This document shows, in pieces, positions 1 to 8,864 of a DNA stretch of 24,297 nt (positions are counted from its first letter, which is position 1; each line of letters begins with the position of its first letter). The translations under genes and the position numbers were made by a program. Source of the stretch: Microcaldota archaeon (GTDB lineage: Archaea; Micrarchaeota; Micrarchaeia; Micrarchaeales; Micrarchaeaceae). The stretch is from the NCBI GenBank assembly GCA_021828345.1, contig JAJZJI010000011.1, positions 1-24,297 of the forward strand, in the 5' to 3' direction. The notes under the pieces were generated by a model, which worked only from the letters and a program-made list of their open reading frames with translations, had not been told where the DNA came from and did no database searches.

Positions 1-2929
1 ACGTCAAATTCAAGCTATAATTTTGAATCAAATTTTTAGGATACAAATTTATAAATAAGCCGTCAACATTAATACTACCTATCGTATTATGCTTAATTGA
101 TGCGCTGATTAATATTGTAGAATTATTTTTTAATGAGGTATTTGAATTTATTATCGTGTAATTATTTTCTGTTTGAATTGAACTATTAGTATTTGACGAT
201 GTATTTAAGTTTGTTTTCTTTTTATTCCAATTATTAACTGCAGTGATATTATTTGTTATTGTCAAAATTAATGTTCTTTTGTTTCCAGAGACCGATATTG
301 CAGTTATGTTATATCTTCCTACTTTTTTCTTCATAGTATAGTTTACCGCAGTGAACCCGAAAGACAATCCGCCAGAATAATTTTCCAATGTTTGATTTAC
401 AAGCAGCTCTATAATCCCATCAGGATTAGAATTATTATACGCTGAGATAAGAACATTACTTGTATTATAAATCAGTGTTATGTTCATATTTTTATATCCT
501 AAAATCTCAATATTTGGAATAACTTTTTTTGTGATGCTGCCGCCCCCTCCTCCTCCGCCGCCAAATCCGCCGCCACCGCCTCCGCCGCCATTGCTTACAT
601 TATTAGGAATCGTAGAATTAGTTGATACTGTTTGATTTATAGGAATTGTTGATGTTGAAGAGGTAGATGGCGATGGTATCGTAGTTGATGATGTGGATGT
701 TGTAGTTACTGTAGAGGTCGTAGGTATTATTGATGTAGTTGATATAGTTGTTGTAAATACATTGTGGTTTATAGAGAATGCCTGTATCCATAAGGAGGAT
801 TGGCCAAAATTTCCAGCGTACTGCCCAGCAGAGTATATAACATCACCATTAGGACTTGTTGAACTTCCACTCCAGTCGCCATACCTACCACCAACATTTT
901 CAATGCCCTCTTTTAATGGTATAAAATAGCTTATAGTATTTGGTTGAGCATTTGAGAGCTGTACTGCGGCCCCAAGACTACCATATGCACTCGCATTACC
1001 ATATTCAAACGTAATGATTACATCCCCATTATTATCCACAGTAAATGAGGGATTTATAAAATTCATATTAGTAGTATTTTCTATGTTGAATGTTTGCATG
1101 ATATTTCCTGTTGAAATATTTATTTCCATCACATGTATACACTGAGTAGAATGTGTATTACAGGTAGTATCAAAACCATACCAAATATTTCCCTTATAAA
1201 ATATACCGCCTTGCCCTCCAGTAGCCTGAATAGTATTTGAACCGGTTGGGCCATCACTAAAATTACGGCCGAATATTTCAAGTGAATGTCTATTATCACT
1301 AAAATAATATGTTTTAACTGTTGGGGATTCTGCAGGTCCAGATATATTAAATATACCCATAGACGTTGAAGTTGCATAAGGACTTATTATGTATGCAGAA
1401 TTTGGTACACCCCCTATAGGAGTTAAAGGCTGAGGAAATAAGAAAGAGTTGTATATCAATTTTGAAAATGACAACTTATTATTGTTTATAAGTTTTGTTT
1501 TATTCACTACAAAAATAGTGCTGTTAACAAAATAACCCCCACCTATGGTAAAAATATCTGCAGTTATTATTAGGTTATTTTGACTCACCGCCATTTGAGT
1601 ATAATCAGAGTCTCCGTTTTCAGGTATACTATAATTATACCACTGTCCTAAAATATTCCCTGTCTTCGATACCCCAATATCCACATTCGGATCTGCATCT
1701 GTAATTATAATCCATCTATTTGTTAAATGATCATAATAAAATTGTGGATTTATTCCATACCCATTCCACCCTAGACTCTTTGATGGTAAATAACCTATAT
1801 AACTGCCAGAATTTGTATATACACTAACAGCATAATTTGTTAGCACGGCAGTTATTGTACCATTTGAGTATACTTGAGGACCTACAGGAACCGGTGACGG
1901 AAACGTAAAACTACCCCCAGACCATCCAGATAATAAAGAGATATTGCTTAATGCAATCGCGGGAGCGCTCGCAATTTCATATGTAGGCATTACGCCATTT
2001 GGAGGGTAATAACTAATAAACATCCAATTAATTGTATATTTTTGATAACTAGAAATGGTATTTGCTGTAATTATATCTATTCCATAAAAATAGCTATCAG
2101 TTCCTTGCGACCCAGAGTATAACAAAAGAGCACCATTGTTTACACCTACAGATGGACTGCAATAGCCACCAGTATGAAGCCAACATACTACTGGAGTGCC
2201 AACAGCATTGCCAGATGAATTTGATACATACATTGAAACTATCCCAGTACTTGGATTTTGTAAAGATCCACTAGGTGCTTTTGGAGCGGGCATTTGAGAG
2301 TACTGCCCAGGGCATTGTGAGGTATTTGCGATATAACCGTTATTTACAGTATATCCGCTACAGCTATTCCATTTACTAGTATTTAATGTTCTTCCAGCAA
2401 AATTATCATACAGATTAAAAACGTTAAAGCCATCATCATATTCACCATAGATTTGGCTTAATTGAGGTGCTTCTCCTGTAGTCTTTTGATTAAAAAAATT
2501 TGTTGATACGCTTCCTATCCCCATATATATTGTTTCATTACTGTTTGAATTAATTGGCGCATTTAACTTTAACCAATATATCGCAAAGTAGTATGCACCG
2601 AGATTTGTATTATTATATGACTGCATCCACGATGTTATTATTGTTCCGTTAGGATAGAAAAATTCTACGTTTTGCAAACCTGATGCCATATAAGATTTAT
2701 TTAAATAAATAGTAAGCTCTTGTTGAAAATTTATCTGAGTAGAGGTATTTTGCGAATTAGTTAATGTTATTGGTATTGAATATAATACACCCTTAGGAGA
2801 CGCAATAGACTGAGAAAAAACTGGTGTATTCTTGATAGGAATTTTTTGTATGCTAGATTGCATAAAAATCAAAATTCCCAATACAAGTACTAAGAATAAT
2901 AATAGGTATATTAATTTATGTTTCACCAC
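1..2929 (-). CDS. Giant exported surface protein, DUF2341/LamG-like, 3' end missing
   Basis: An open frame runs without a stop from a GTG start at 2929 (or the adjacent GTG at 2926) to the left edge, about 975 codons, so the C-terminus lies outside the window. No in-frame ATG precedes the hydrophobic N-terminus (KLIYLLLFLVLVLGILIF), and an in-frame TGA lies just upstream at 2942-2944, which forces a GTG start. Visible segments in order: signal sequence or anchor (~3-24); a DUF2341-like domain (~40-175) ending in the typical YDNFAG and TLNTSKWN junction; a LamG-like jelly-roll region (~175-345); a beta-propeller-like region (~345-725) with the NPQFYYDHLTNRWIIITD and GGRYGDWSG motifs seen in secreted propellers; a Thr/Ser-rich stalk (~728-775); a Gly-rich hinge (~780-797); and a conserved domain (~798-894) shared with the gene upstream. 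It has many NxS/T sequons. It lies 29 bases after that gene, so co-transcription is likely. The role is probably cell-surface adhesion or recognition (inferred). Confidence 0.85.
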   Translation of the reverse strand, partial: MVKHKLIYLLLFLVLVLGILIFMQSSIQKIPIKNTPVFSQSIASPKGVLYSIPITLTNSQNTSTQINFQQELTIYLNKSYMASGLQNVEFFYPNGTIITSWMQSYNNTNLGAYYFAIYWLKLNAPINSNSNETIYMGIGSVSTNFFNQKTTGEAPQLSQIYGEYDDGFNVFNLYDNFAGRTLNTSKWNSCSGYTVNNGYIANTSQCPGQYSQMPAPKAPSGSLQNPSTGIVSMYVSNSSGNAVGTPVVCWLHTGGYCSPSVGVNNGALLLYSGSQGTDSYFYGIDIITANTISSYQKYTINWMFISYYPPNGVMPTYEIASAPAIALSNISLLSGWSGGSFTFPSPVPVGPQVYSNGTITAVLTNYAVSVYTNSGSYIGYLPSKSLGWNGYGINPQFYYDHLTNRWIIITDADPNVDIGVSKTGNILGQWYNYSIPENGDSDYTQMAVSQNNLIITADIFTIGGGYFVNSTIFVVNKTKLINNNKLSFSKLIYNSFLFPQPLTPIGGVPNSAYIISPYATSTSMGIFNISGPAESPTVKTYYFSDNRHSLEIFGRNFSDGPTGSNTIQATGGQGGIFYKGNIWYGFDTTCNTHSTQCIHVMEINISTGNIMQTFNIENTTNMNFINPSFTVDNNGDVIITFEYGNASAYGSLGAAVQLSNAQPNTISYFIPLKEGIENVGGRYGDWSGSSTSPNGDVIYSAGQYAGNFGQSSLWIQAFSINHNVFTTTISTTSIIPTTSTVTTTSTSSTTIPSPSTSSTSTIPINQTVSTNSTIPNNVSNGGGGGGGGFGGGGGGGGSITKKVIPNIEILGYKNMNITLIYNTSNVLISAYNNSNPDGIIELLVNQTLENYSGGLSFGFTAVNYTMKKKVGRYNITAISVSGNKRTLILTITNNITAVNNWNKKKTNLNTSSNTNSSIQTENNYTIINSNTSLKNNSTILISASIKHNTIGSINVDGLFINLYPKNLIQNYSLNLT
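247..594 (-). repeat. Gly-rich hinge plus conserved domain, copy in the truncated giant protein
   Basis: Positions 538-594 encode a Gly-rich hinge and 247-537 the same 97-residue domain (SITKKVIPNI ... LTITNN) as the one at 3730-4020. The invariant core includes NQTLENYSG, LSFGFT, NYTMKKKVGRYNITA and GNKRT. Its end-of-protein placement in two unrelated ectodomains suggests a shared wall-spanning or presentation module (inferred). Confidence 0.85.
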
Positions 2930-2958
2930 ACCACATAATTTTCAATATGTATTGAATT

Positions 2959-5900
2959 CTAATTAATCTTTGGAACATTCTTTTCTATTTTATATATGTG
3001 ATAAAGCAGATATATTATAATAGATATTGTTGCTGCTATAGCTATATCGTATAGATAGTTGATATTTATTGCGTTTATGAAAGTAATTATACTATTTGAG
3101 TTTTTGTTTATTTTAGCGGAGTTGTTAGATATAATTGTCGTTGTTATTGACCCTCCAGATGAAATTGCCTTGCCGTATATTGGAGCGAAAATACCTGCGT
3201 CTATTCCAGAATAATTAAATGATGCAGTACAATTCCCATTATTATAAAATTCTGTATAGTTTGATACCTTCTGCCACGAATTATTTATATACATAAATGG
3301 CACAAGATCACGTGAGCTGCATGTTGAAGTTTCATTTATGAATATAGATTTCAAAGGTATTTGTGTATAATGTATTGTAAGATTTATAATTAACTTCTTT
3401 GAGTATCCAATCGGAGAATTTATTTTACTTCCAGTAGTGTTTGAAATTGTTATATTTATTGGTTCTATCTGATTTGAAACATTTGAAAGTATGTGTATTT
3501 TTATATCAAAATTCCTTCCAATTACTGTCGAAATTGAGTTATTTACCTTACTAGTCAATGTAATACTACCATTATTTATTATAGATATAATTTGTTTTGT
3601 AGTATTTCTATTTAATAATGTATTTGAGGGAATATTTGTTGAATTAGTTGTAGTTGTAAAATTTTTAGATATTGTTTTATTTATAGATGTTTTACTCAAA
3701 TTTAATATAAAATTATTTGCCATAGTACTATTGTTTGTTATTGTTAATATGAATGTTCTTTTGTTTCCTGCAACAGAAAGCGCAGTTATGTTATATCTGC
3801 CTACCTTTTTCTTCATCGTATAATTCATTGTAGTAAATCCAAATGATAGACTACCCGAATAATTTTCCAGTGTTTGATTAATTGTAAGCTCAATTATATT
3901 GTCTGGATTTGAAATATTATATGCTGAAATTATTACACTGCTATTGTTGTATATTAGAGTTACATTTTTATTTTCATAACCTGCGATTTTAATATTGGGA
4001 ATTACTTTTTTTGTAATGCTGCCGCCGCCGCCAAATCCACCGCCGCTGCCTCCACCTCCGCCTCCTCCAGAACCTCCAGAAGTTTGCGTATTTATTGTAA
4101 TTTTTTCCATATTTGAATATAATGTTACTGGTATTTGGGAGCTATCTTTTACACTAACACAGTAGTATGTAGTTGATGTAGGAGATACTACTATTGAATT
4201 TGATGTTGCGCCATTTATTTGAGAATCTGAGCTGCAGGAGGATGATGAGCCACTATACCACTGATAATTATATGGCGCGGTCCCATTATATATAATTGAA
4301 TTTATTGTCTCACTTTGACTACTACTTAATGTTATATTTGAAGTAGTTATTAGAGGCGTTGATAATATAGGATTTACTACTATGCTATTATATGATGAAT
4401 TAGATATTGTATTCCCATTGCCAATATCCGTCACAATAGAATTATATTCAAATACCTTGTTTAACTGTTTAGAATAAACATTAAATGATATATCTGTTGG
4501 TGTTGATAACGCGGTTAGTGCAACATTTCCAACCATTGAATTACTAGTAACATTATATAGTGCAGCATTAAATGGAGGTATGCCATTATACGCGGTTATC
4601 TGATATATTTCAGTTTGTCCTGAATCAAGTACGGTATATTCAGGTGTTATTAGAATGCTTGGTAGAGGTTTTACACTGACAAGATATGCAGGAGATAAAA
4701 CACTCATGGTTAACGAATCAACTACTCCATAACAATAGTAGGTATTTGATGTTGGAGATGCAACATATGTTGATCCACTAGCACCGCTAATTAAATTGGA
4801 TGATGAGCTGCAGGAGGAGCTTGAAGAGGAATACCATTTATAAGTATAAGATGATGATCCACCACTTGGATTTGCAGTTAATATAACATTTTGAGTTAGA
4901 TATATGGAATTTGATGGAGCGGTTATAGAGCCAGAAGATAGAGGCGCATTTACAGTTATTTTTACTGAAGATTCAGAACTCTCTTTCTGATAAGCCGAAT
5001 CGGATAGGGATAAACAGTAGTAGGTTGTTGACGTTGGGGATATTGTTATTGAATTTGATGTTGCGCCATTTATTTGAGAATCTGAGCTGCAGGAGGATGA
5101 TGAACCACTATACCACTGATATGCATATGGCATAGTCCCGCCAGTTATTGAAGATGATATTTTAACCTGTTGGCCATCATCTATTACTAAATTATTCGCA
5201 GTTATTGATAATGTACCTAAAGCAGGGGATACAACAACATATGAGGATGCGCTTGAGACCTGTGAGGATACAGAATCGAATATCTTTGCACAATAATGCA
5301 TATTTACATTAGGTGATACTGTTATTGAATTTGATGTTGAGCCGGAAATTAGAGTATCAAGACAGGAGGAAGACCCATTATACCATTGATAGGTATATGG
5401 CGATGCTCCAGTAGTTAACACACCTAATGCTATTTGAATATTCTGGCCATTATCTATTGTAACGCTAGTTGGAGTTATTGTAGGTGCAATTAGTTGAGGA
5501 TTTACAGTTATTTTTATTGTATTGCTATTAAGCGTTACTGGAATTGATGCGCTGTCGGTAACATATGCACAATAATAAATTGTAGATGATGGGTTTAATG
5601 ATGAGAATACTGCAGTATTAGTGTTCAAAGATGATTGGGTTGTAATGAGCGTAGATGATGAGCTGCAAGAGGAGCTTGAAGATGAGTAAAGAGATACAGA
5701 ATATGGCATAGTCCCCCCAGACCATGCTATAGTTATTTGTACACTCTGCCCATCATCTATATTATACGAAGTAGATGATATTGATGGCGTTGACAGTGGA
5801 TTTTGAGTGACCAATATTTTATATGTATTTGTGTATACAGATTCGGGATTATATGCGCTATCCTGCTCTTTAACACAATAATATGTTGTTGACGTTGGCG

Positions 5901-8820
5901 TTGCAGTATATGAAAGGCCATTAGCGTTAGCTATAGGATTATCAGATTGACATGAAGAAGAACTTCCAGAATACCATTGATAAGTATAGGGAGATGTTCC
6001 TGTAGTTGGGGATAGTATTGAGAGTGTAGCACTCTGACCATTATCTAAGGTAGATGCGCTTGATGTAGGGGCATTTGAAGATACCATAGCAGAATTTACT
6101 ATCACATTTGCAAGAGCTGAACAGATGGTATTTGCAACATTATCAGTAACTTTATAGGAATATAATGTATCTGAAATTGGAGCTGCCACATAACTTGCCG
6201 ATGTACCTGCACTAGTTATTGAAGTTGCGCATGCAGTTGTACCAGTATACCATTGATAAGTATATGGTAATGAACCGCCTGTAGGATTCGAATTTAACGT
6301 AATACTTTGTCCGACATCTATTGTTGGATTGCTCGGAGTTATAGGATTTGCGAGCAATGAACCGGTAGGCGCTATTGTAAAGGATGATGACATACTTTCA
6401 CTAGAGTAATTTGCATTACCAAGCGTATTTGCAACAATGTTATATATACCCGAATTATTTGAGGTTGCATAATTAATTAACCCAGTATTTAACACATATA
6501 GATATGGTTCATCAATACCAAGAGCTGAATAATAGATTTTAGATCCATTTAAAGAAAGCACTGCAGCTTGCACGCCACGGTTAAGCACATAATTTGATAT
6601 AATAGTATTGCTTAAAAGATTTATTGAAAAAATACCATTTGTGGTATTTGTAGTATTAAATTGATTTCTTATTCTTTCCGTATATATAAGATACGCGATA
6701 TCGCTCTGATTCGAAATTAAAAATTCTGTTGGTTTAATTGAACTACTAAAGCTTATGTTTGTTACAATATTGTTGTTGGCCAAATTCACTATTGTTATGT
6801 TATTATGATTTGCAGAATTAGTTAAAACATAAGCAACGTTGTTATTTGGTATTGCGATATAGCCAGGTATTGCATCCCTAAATACTATCGCATTTGATAT
6901 TGCGTGTGTTGTTGTATTCATTATTGATAATGTAGCATTGCCATTTCCAGGAAATCCATTTGTACCCCATAAATCAGACATATATAAACTCTTACCGTTC
7001 GGCATCATCCCAAAATACATTGGGAAAGGGGTTGATATTACATTATTTGATAAAATAAGCGCATTTTGTTCTATTGTCACTATAGCATTTGATGTTGTAT
7101 TTAATATGTATATATTATCATAAAACGGATTTGCGCCAGAATTTGCTATATATATGTAATTGCCATTTGGGAAGATTGCAGCTGCAGGAGTATATGGATA
7201 GGGATTTGAACTAAAACTTACATTAGTTAGAACTACATTATTTATTATTGGTGTTATACTCATATTCTTTCCACTACCACCAACTGGGGTATTTATTGCA
7301 TATATTTTTTTTGATGCCCCGCTAGTAAATAATTGAGATAATATCTCGGAGGGTAAGGCGAAGGTTAAGTTCTTTACTATTACATCTGATATTGTATTAA
7401 AATCCGCAATTTTTCCTCCATTAGTGGCGATATATAAGTCATTGCCATTATTTGTTAATGCAAGATTTGAGATATAACCTATTGGACTATTTAGTGATAG
7501 ACTCTCATTTAATGTTTTATTAAGCTGCATCCCATAAGATTTTGATTTTAATAAACCATTAATATATAGAGTGGCATTTATATTATTTGACGCATTCTTG
7601 TTAAAAAGACCAAATGTTATATAACCATCATTACCATTCTCAACAAAGTTTTTGGAGTTATTTAAAAAGATGTAAGGATTTGCTTTTGATATTGTGAATG
7701 TACTTGAGATTGAATTTGCATTATAATTTGCATTTGCATTCGAATTTAGCGTGATTGTATAAGTACCTGCCAAAGCGGGAGCGGATACATATCCTTGAGA
7801 TACATTAATCTCACCAAGAACACCAGATAAAGTCGCAATATTAGTATATCCCACATACATTATCCCATTTATTGGGCTTGCTGAAATTGCGGTAGGAAGC
7901 CACCCATTTATTGATATTTTTCCGACATATGAATTAGTATTGCCATTTATTACCGATATACCGGATGCTTGTGAACAAGAATCTGCAACATATATTGTAT
8001 TAGTGCTATTAGAGAACGCAATGGATGATGGACATGCACCATCGATTGAAATAGGATTTGTACCAGTTGTATTTGTTGGAACATTTATTACAGTGACTGA
8101 ATTACTCGTATAGTCTGGCACATATGCGTATATACCATTGCTTGAAAATGCAATAGATTGTGGGTCATTGCCCGTACTTATTATTTTAATTACATGAAAT
8201 GTTGAATTTATAACAGATATTGTATTATTGCCATTGTTTAAAACATAAATCGAATTAGAATTCGGTATTGTATACACACCAATAGGCTTGTTAAAACCTA
8301 CAATTGTATTTGCAATAGTATTGCTGCTTGTGTATATTGTCTGTAGATCGCTTGATGATGTATTAAGCACATATTTTAAAACCATATTAGACGAATATGC
8401 AATATATGGTGTTGTGACGCCATTTGGAATTGAGTATAATTCCGTATTAAATGAAAAAGAACTAACATTAACAGTATGAATAGGAATAACAGAGAACGGA
8501 TATGATACCACATATATAGTGCCATTACGCACCGATATGAATTGAGTAGCTTCCGAGATATTAATGTCTTTTGAGATATAACCTATATTAGTATTACTGC
8601 CGACAACCCCATTTATTAATATATTTGAGCTAAAAGGGCCCGCACTGCTGCCAAATATGATGCTGCCATTGGTTCCATTGTATATACTATTAGAAGGAAT
8701 GCTCAATTTTAAAGTCGGCATTATAGACGCTATTGATAGCTGCATCAGCAGAATAATTAAAAGCGCAGTTATTGTAATTTTTTTACCCTTTTGCATAAAA
8801 TCAACAAGTATTTCATTCAT
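2959..8820 (-). CDS. Giant surface protein: propellers, eight Ig-like repeats, Gly hinge, C-terminal anchor
   Basis: This 1953-residue protein has an N-terminal signal sequence (~13-35) and a C-terminal transmembrane helix (~1920-1942) followed by a short basic tail, so the bulk should be extracellular. Residues ~85-350 contain YVTN/NHL-type propeller blades (for example YVLNNGNNTISVINS and YAYVPDYTSNSVTVINV). A second, more diverged propeller spans ~430-780. Each propeller is followed by an Ig-like strand set ending STFTISK or SSFTIAP. Residues ~817-1579 form eight Ig-like repeats of ~95 residues with a PYTYQWYSGSSSSC core and a TTYYC strand; the seventh lacks both. A Gly-rich hinge (~1580-1600) leads to a conserved domain (~1601-1697), then an Asn/Thr-rich region with many sequons. 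The second Met (residue 9, position 8796) may be the real start, because MQKGK there resembles MQNGK at the start of the protein ending at 12614. It is probably an S-layer-associated or adhesion protein; the ligand is unknown. Confidence 0.9.
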   Translation of the reverse strand: MNEILVDFMQKGKKITITALLIILLMQLSIASIMPTLKLSIPSNSIYNGTNGSIIFGSSAGPFSSNILINGVVGSNTNIGYISKDINISEATQFISVRNGTIYVVSYPFSVIPIHTVNVSSFSFNTELYSIPNGVTTPYIAYSSNMVLKYVLNTSSSDLQTIYTSSNTIANTIVGFNKPIGVYTIPNSNSIYVLNNGNNTISVINSTFHVIKIISTGNDPQSIAFSSNGIYAYVPDYTSNSVTVINVPTNTTGTNPISIDGACPSSIAFSNSTNTIYVADSCSQASGISVINGNTNSYVGKISINGWLPTAISASPINGIMYVGYTNIATLSGVLGEINVSQGYVSAPALAGTYTITLNSNANANYNANSISSTFTISKANPYIFLNNSKNFVENGNDGYITFGLFNKNASNNINATLYINGLLKSKSYGMQLNKTLNESLSLNSPIGYISNLALTNNGNDLYIATNGGKIADFNTISDVIVKNLTFALPSEILSQLFTSGASKKIYAINTPVGGSGKNMSITPIINNVVLTNVSFSSNPYPYTPAAAIFPNGNYIYIANSGANPFYDNIYILNTTSNAIVTIEQNALILSNNVISTPFPMYFGMMPNGKSLYMSDLWGTNGFPGNGNATLSIMNTTTHAISNAIVFRDAIPGYIAIPNNNVAYVLTNSANHNNITIVNLANNNIVTNISFSSSIKPTEFLISNQSDIAYLIYTERIRNQFNTTNTTNGIFSINLLSNTIISNYVLNRGVQAAVLSLNGSKIYYSALGIDEPYLYVLNTGLINYATSNNSGIYNIVANTLGNANYSSESMSSSFTIAPTGSLLANPITPSNPTIDVGQSITLNSNPTGGSLPYTYQWYTGTTACATSITSAGTSASYVAAPISDTLYSYKVTDNVANTICSALANVIVNSAMVSSNAPTSSASTLDNGQSATLSILSPTTGTSPYTYQWYSGSSSSCQSDNPIANANGLSYTATPTSTTYYCVKEQDSAYNPESVYTNTYKILVTQNPLSTPSISSTSYNIDDGQSVQITIAWSGGTMPYSVSLYSSSSSSCSSSSTLITTQSSLNTNTAVFSSLNPSSTIYYCAYVTDSASIPVTLNSNTIKITVNPQLIAPTITPTSVTIDNGQNIQIALGVLTTGASPYTYQWYNGSSSCLDTLISGSTSNSITVSPNVNMHYCAKIFDSVSSQVSSASSYVVVSPALGTLSITANNLVIDDGQQVKISSSITGGTMPYAYQWYSGSSSSCSSDSQINGATSNSITISPTSTTYYCLSLSDSAYQKESSESSVKITVNAPLSSGSITAPSNSIYLTQNVILTANPSGGSSSYTYKWYSSSSSSCSSSSNLISGASGSTYVASPTSNTYYCYGVVDSLTMSVLSPAYLVSVKPLPSILITPEYTVLDSGQTEIYQITAYNGIPPFNAALYNVTSNSMVGNVALTALSTPTDISFNVYSKQLNKVFEYNSIVTDIGNGNTISNSSYNSIVVNPILSTPLITTSNITLSSSQSETINSIIYNGTAPYNYQWYSGSSSSCSSDSQINGATSNSIVVSPTSTTYYCVSVKDSSQIPVTLYSNMEKITINTQTSGGSGGGGGGGSGGGFGGGGSITKKVIPNIKIAGYENKNVTLIYNNSSVIISAYNISNPDNIIELTINQTLENYSGSLSFGFTTMNYTMKKKVGRYNITALSVAGNKRTFILTITNNSTMANNFILNLSKTSINKTISKNFTTTTNSTNIPSNTLLNRNTTKQIISIINNGSITLTSKVNNSISTVIGRNFDIKIHILSNVSNQIEPINITISNTTGSKINSPIGYSKKLIINLTIHYTQIPLKSIFINETSTCSSRDLVPFMYINNSWQKVSNYTEFYNNGNCTASFNYSGIDAGIFAPIYGKAISSGGSITTTIISNNSAKINKNSNSIITFINAININYLYDIAIAATISIIIYLLYHIYKIEKNVPKIN
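3730..4080 (-). repeat. Gly-rich hinge plus conserved domain, copy in the 1953-residue protein
   Basis: Positions 4021-4080 encode a Gly-rich hinge and 3730-4020 a 97-residue domain starting SITKKVIPNI and ending LTITNN. By hand alignment about 79 of 97 residues match the copy encoded at 247-537, and the DNA aligns as well. The protein's other domains have no counterpart in the neighbouring gene. Confidence 0.85.
4192..4266 (-). repeat. 75-bp near-identical repeat, copy A (Ig unit 8)
   Basis: This stretch matches 5047-5121 base for base except one position (4249 versus 5104): 57 identical bases, one mismatch, then 17 identical bases. The flanks diverge at once, including at synonymous positions, which suggests recent gene conversion or unit copying rather than selection on the protein alone. 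Confidence 0.9.
5047..5121 (-). repeat. 75-bp near-identical repeat, copy B (Ig unit 5)
   Basis: Partner of 4192-4266, with a single mismatch. It encodes the QWYSGSSSSC ... INGATSNSI part of the Ig-like unit. A shorter match to the same element, covering the codons for SNSI, recurs in unit 4 near 5322-5340. Confidence 0.9.
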
Positions 8821-8864
8821 ATATTTACAATTATAATATCAGTATATTGTATGCCAATCATATA

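Larger units (their letters stand above)
4083..6370 (-). repeat. Eight tandem Ig-like coding repeats (~95 codons each)
   Basis: Read on the minus strand, each unit has a DxGQ turn near its start, a YTYQWYSGSSSSC core, an SNSIxVSPTSTTYYC stretch and a VKITVN-like linker. Unit 7 (around 4400-4670) keeps the DSGQ start but has lost QWY and both cysteines. In unit 1 the YYC cysteine is replaced (TLYSYKV), with another cysteine downstream (NTIC). Units 5 and 8 are nearly identical over their middle section. Confidence 0.85.

Noticed and set aside
693..929. 78-codon plus-strand ORF starting MDVVVTVEVVG
   Set aside because: It is the reverse complement of the Thr/Ser-rich stalk of the minus-strand surface protein.
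4083..6370. Tandem repeats as a possible CRISPR array
   Set aside because: Units are ~285 bases, in frame, diverged, and translate to Ig-like domains; no short identical repeats with unique spacers.
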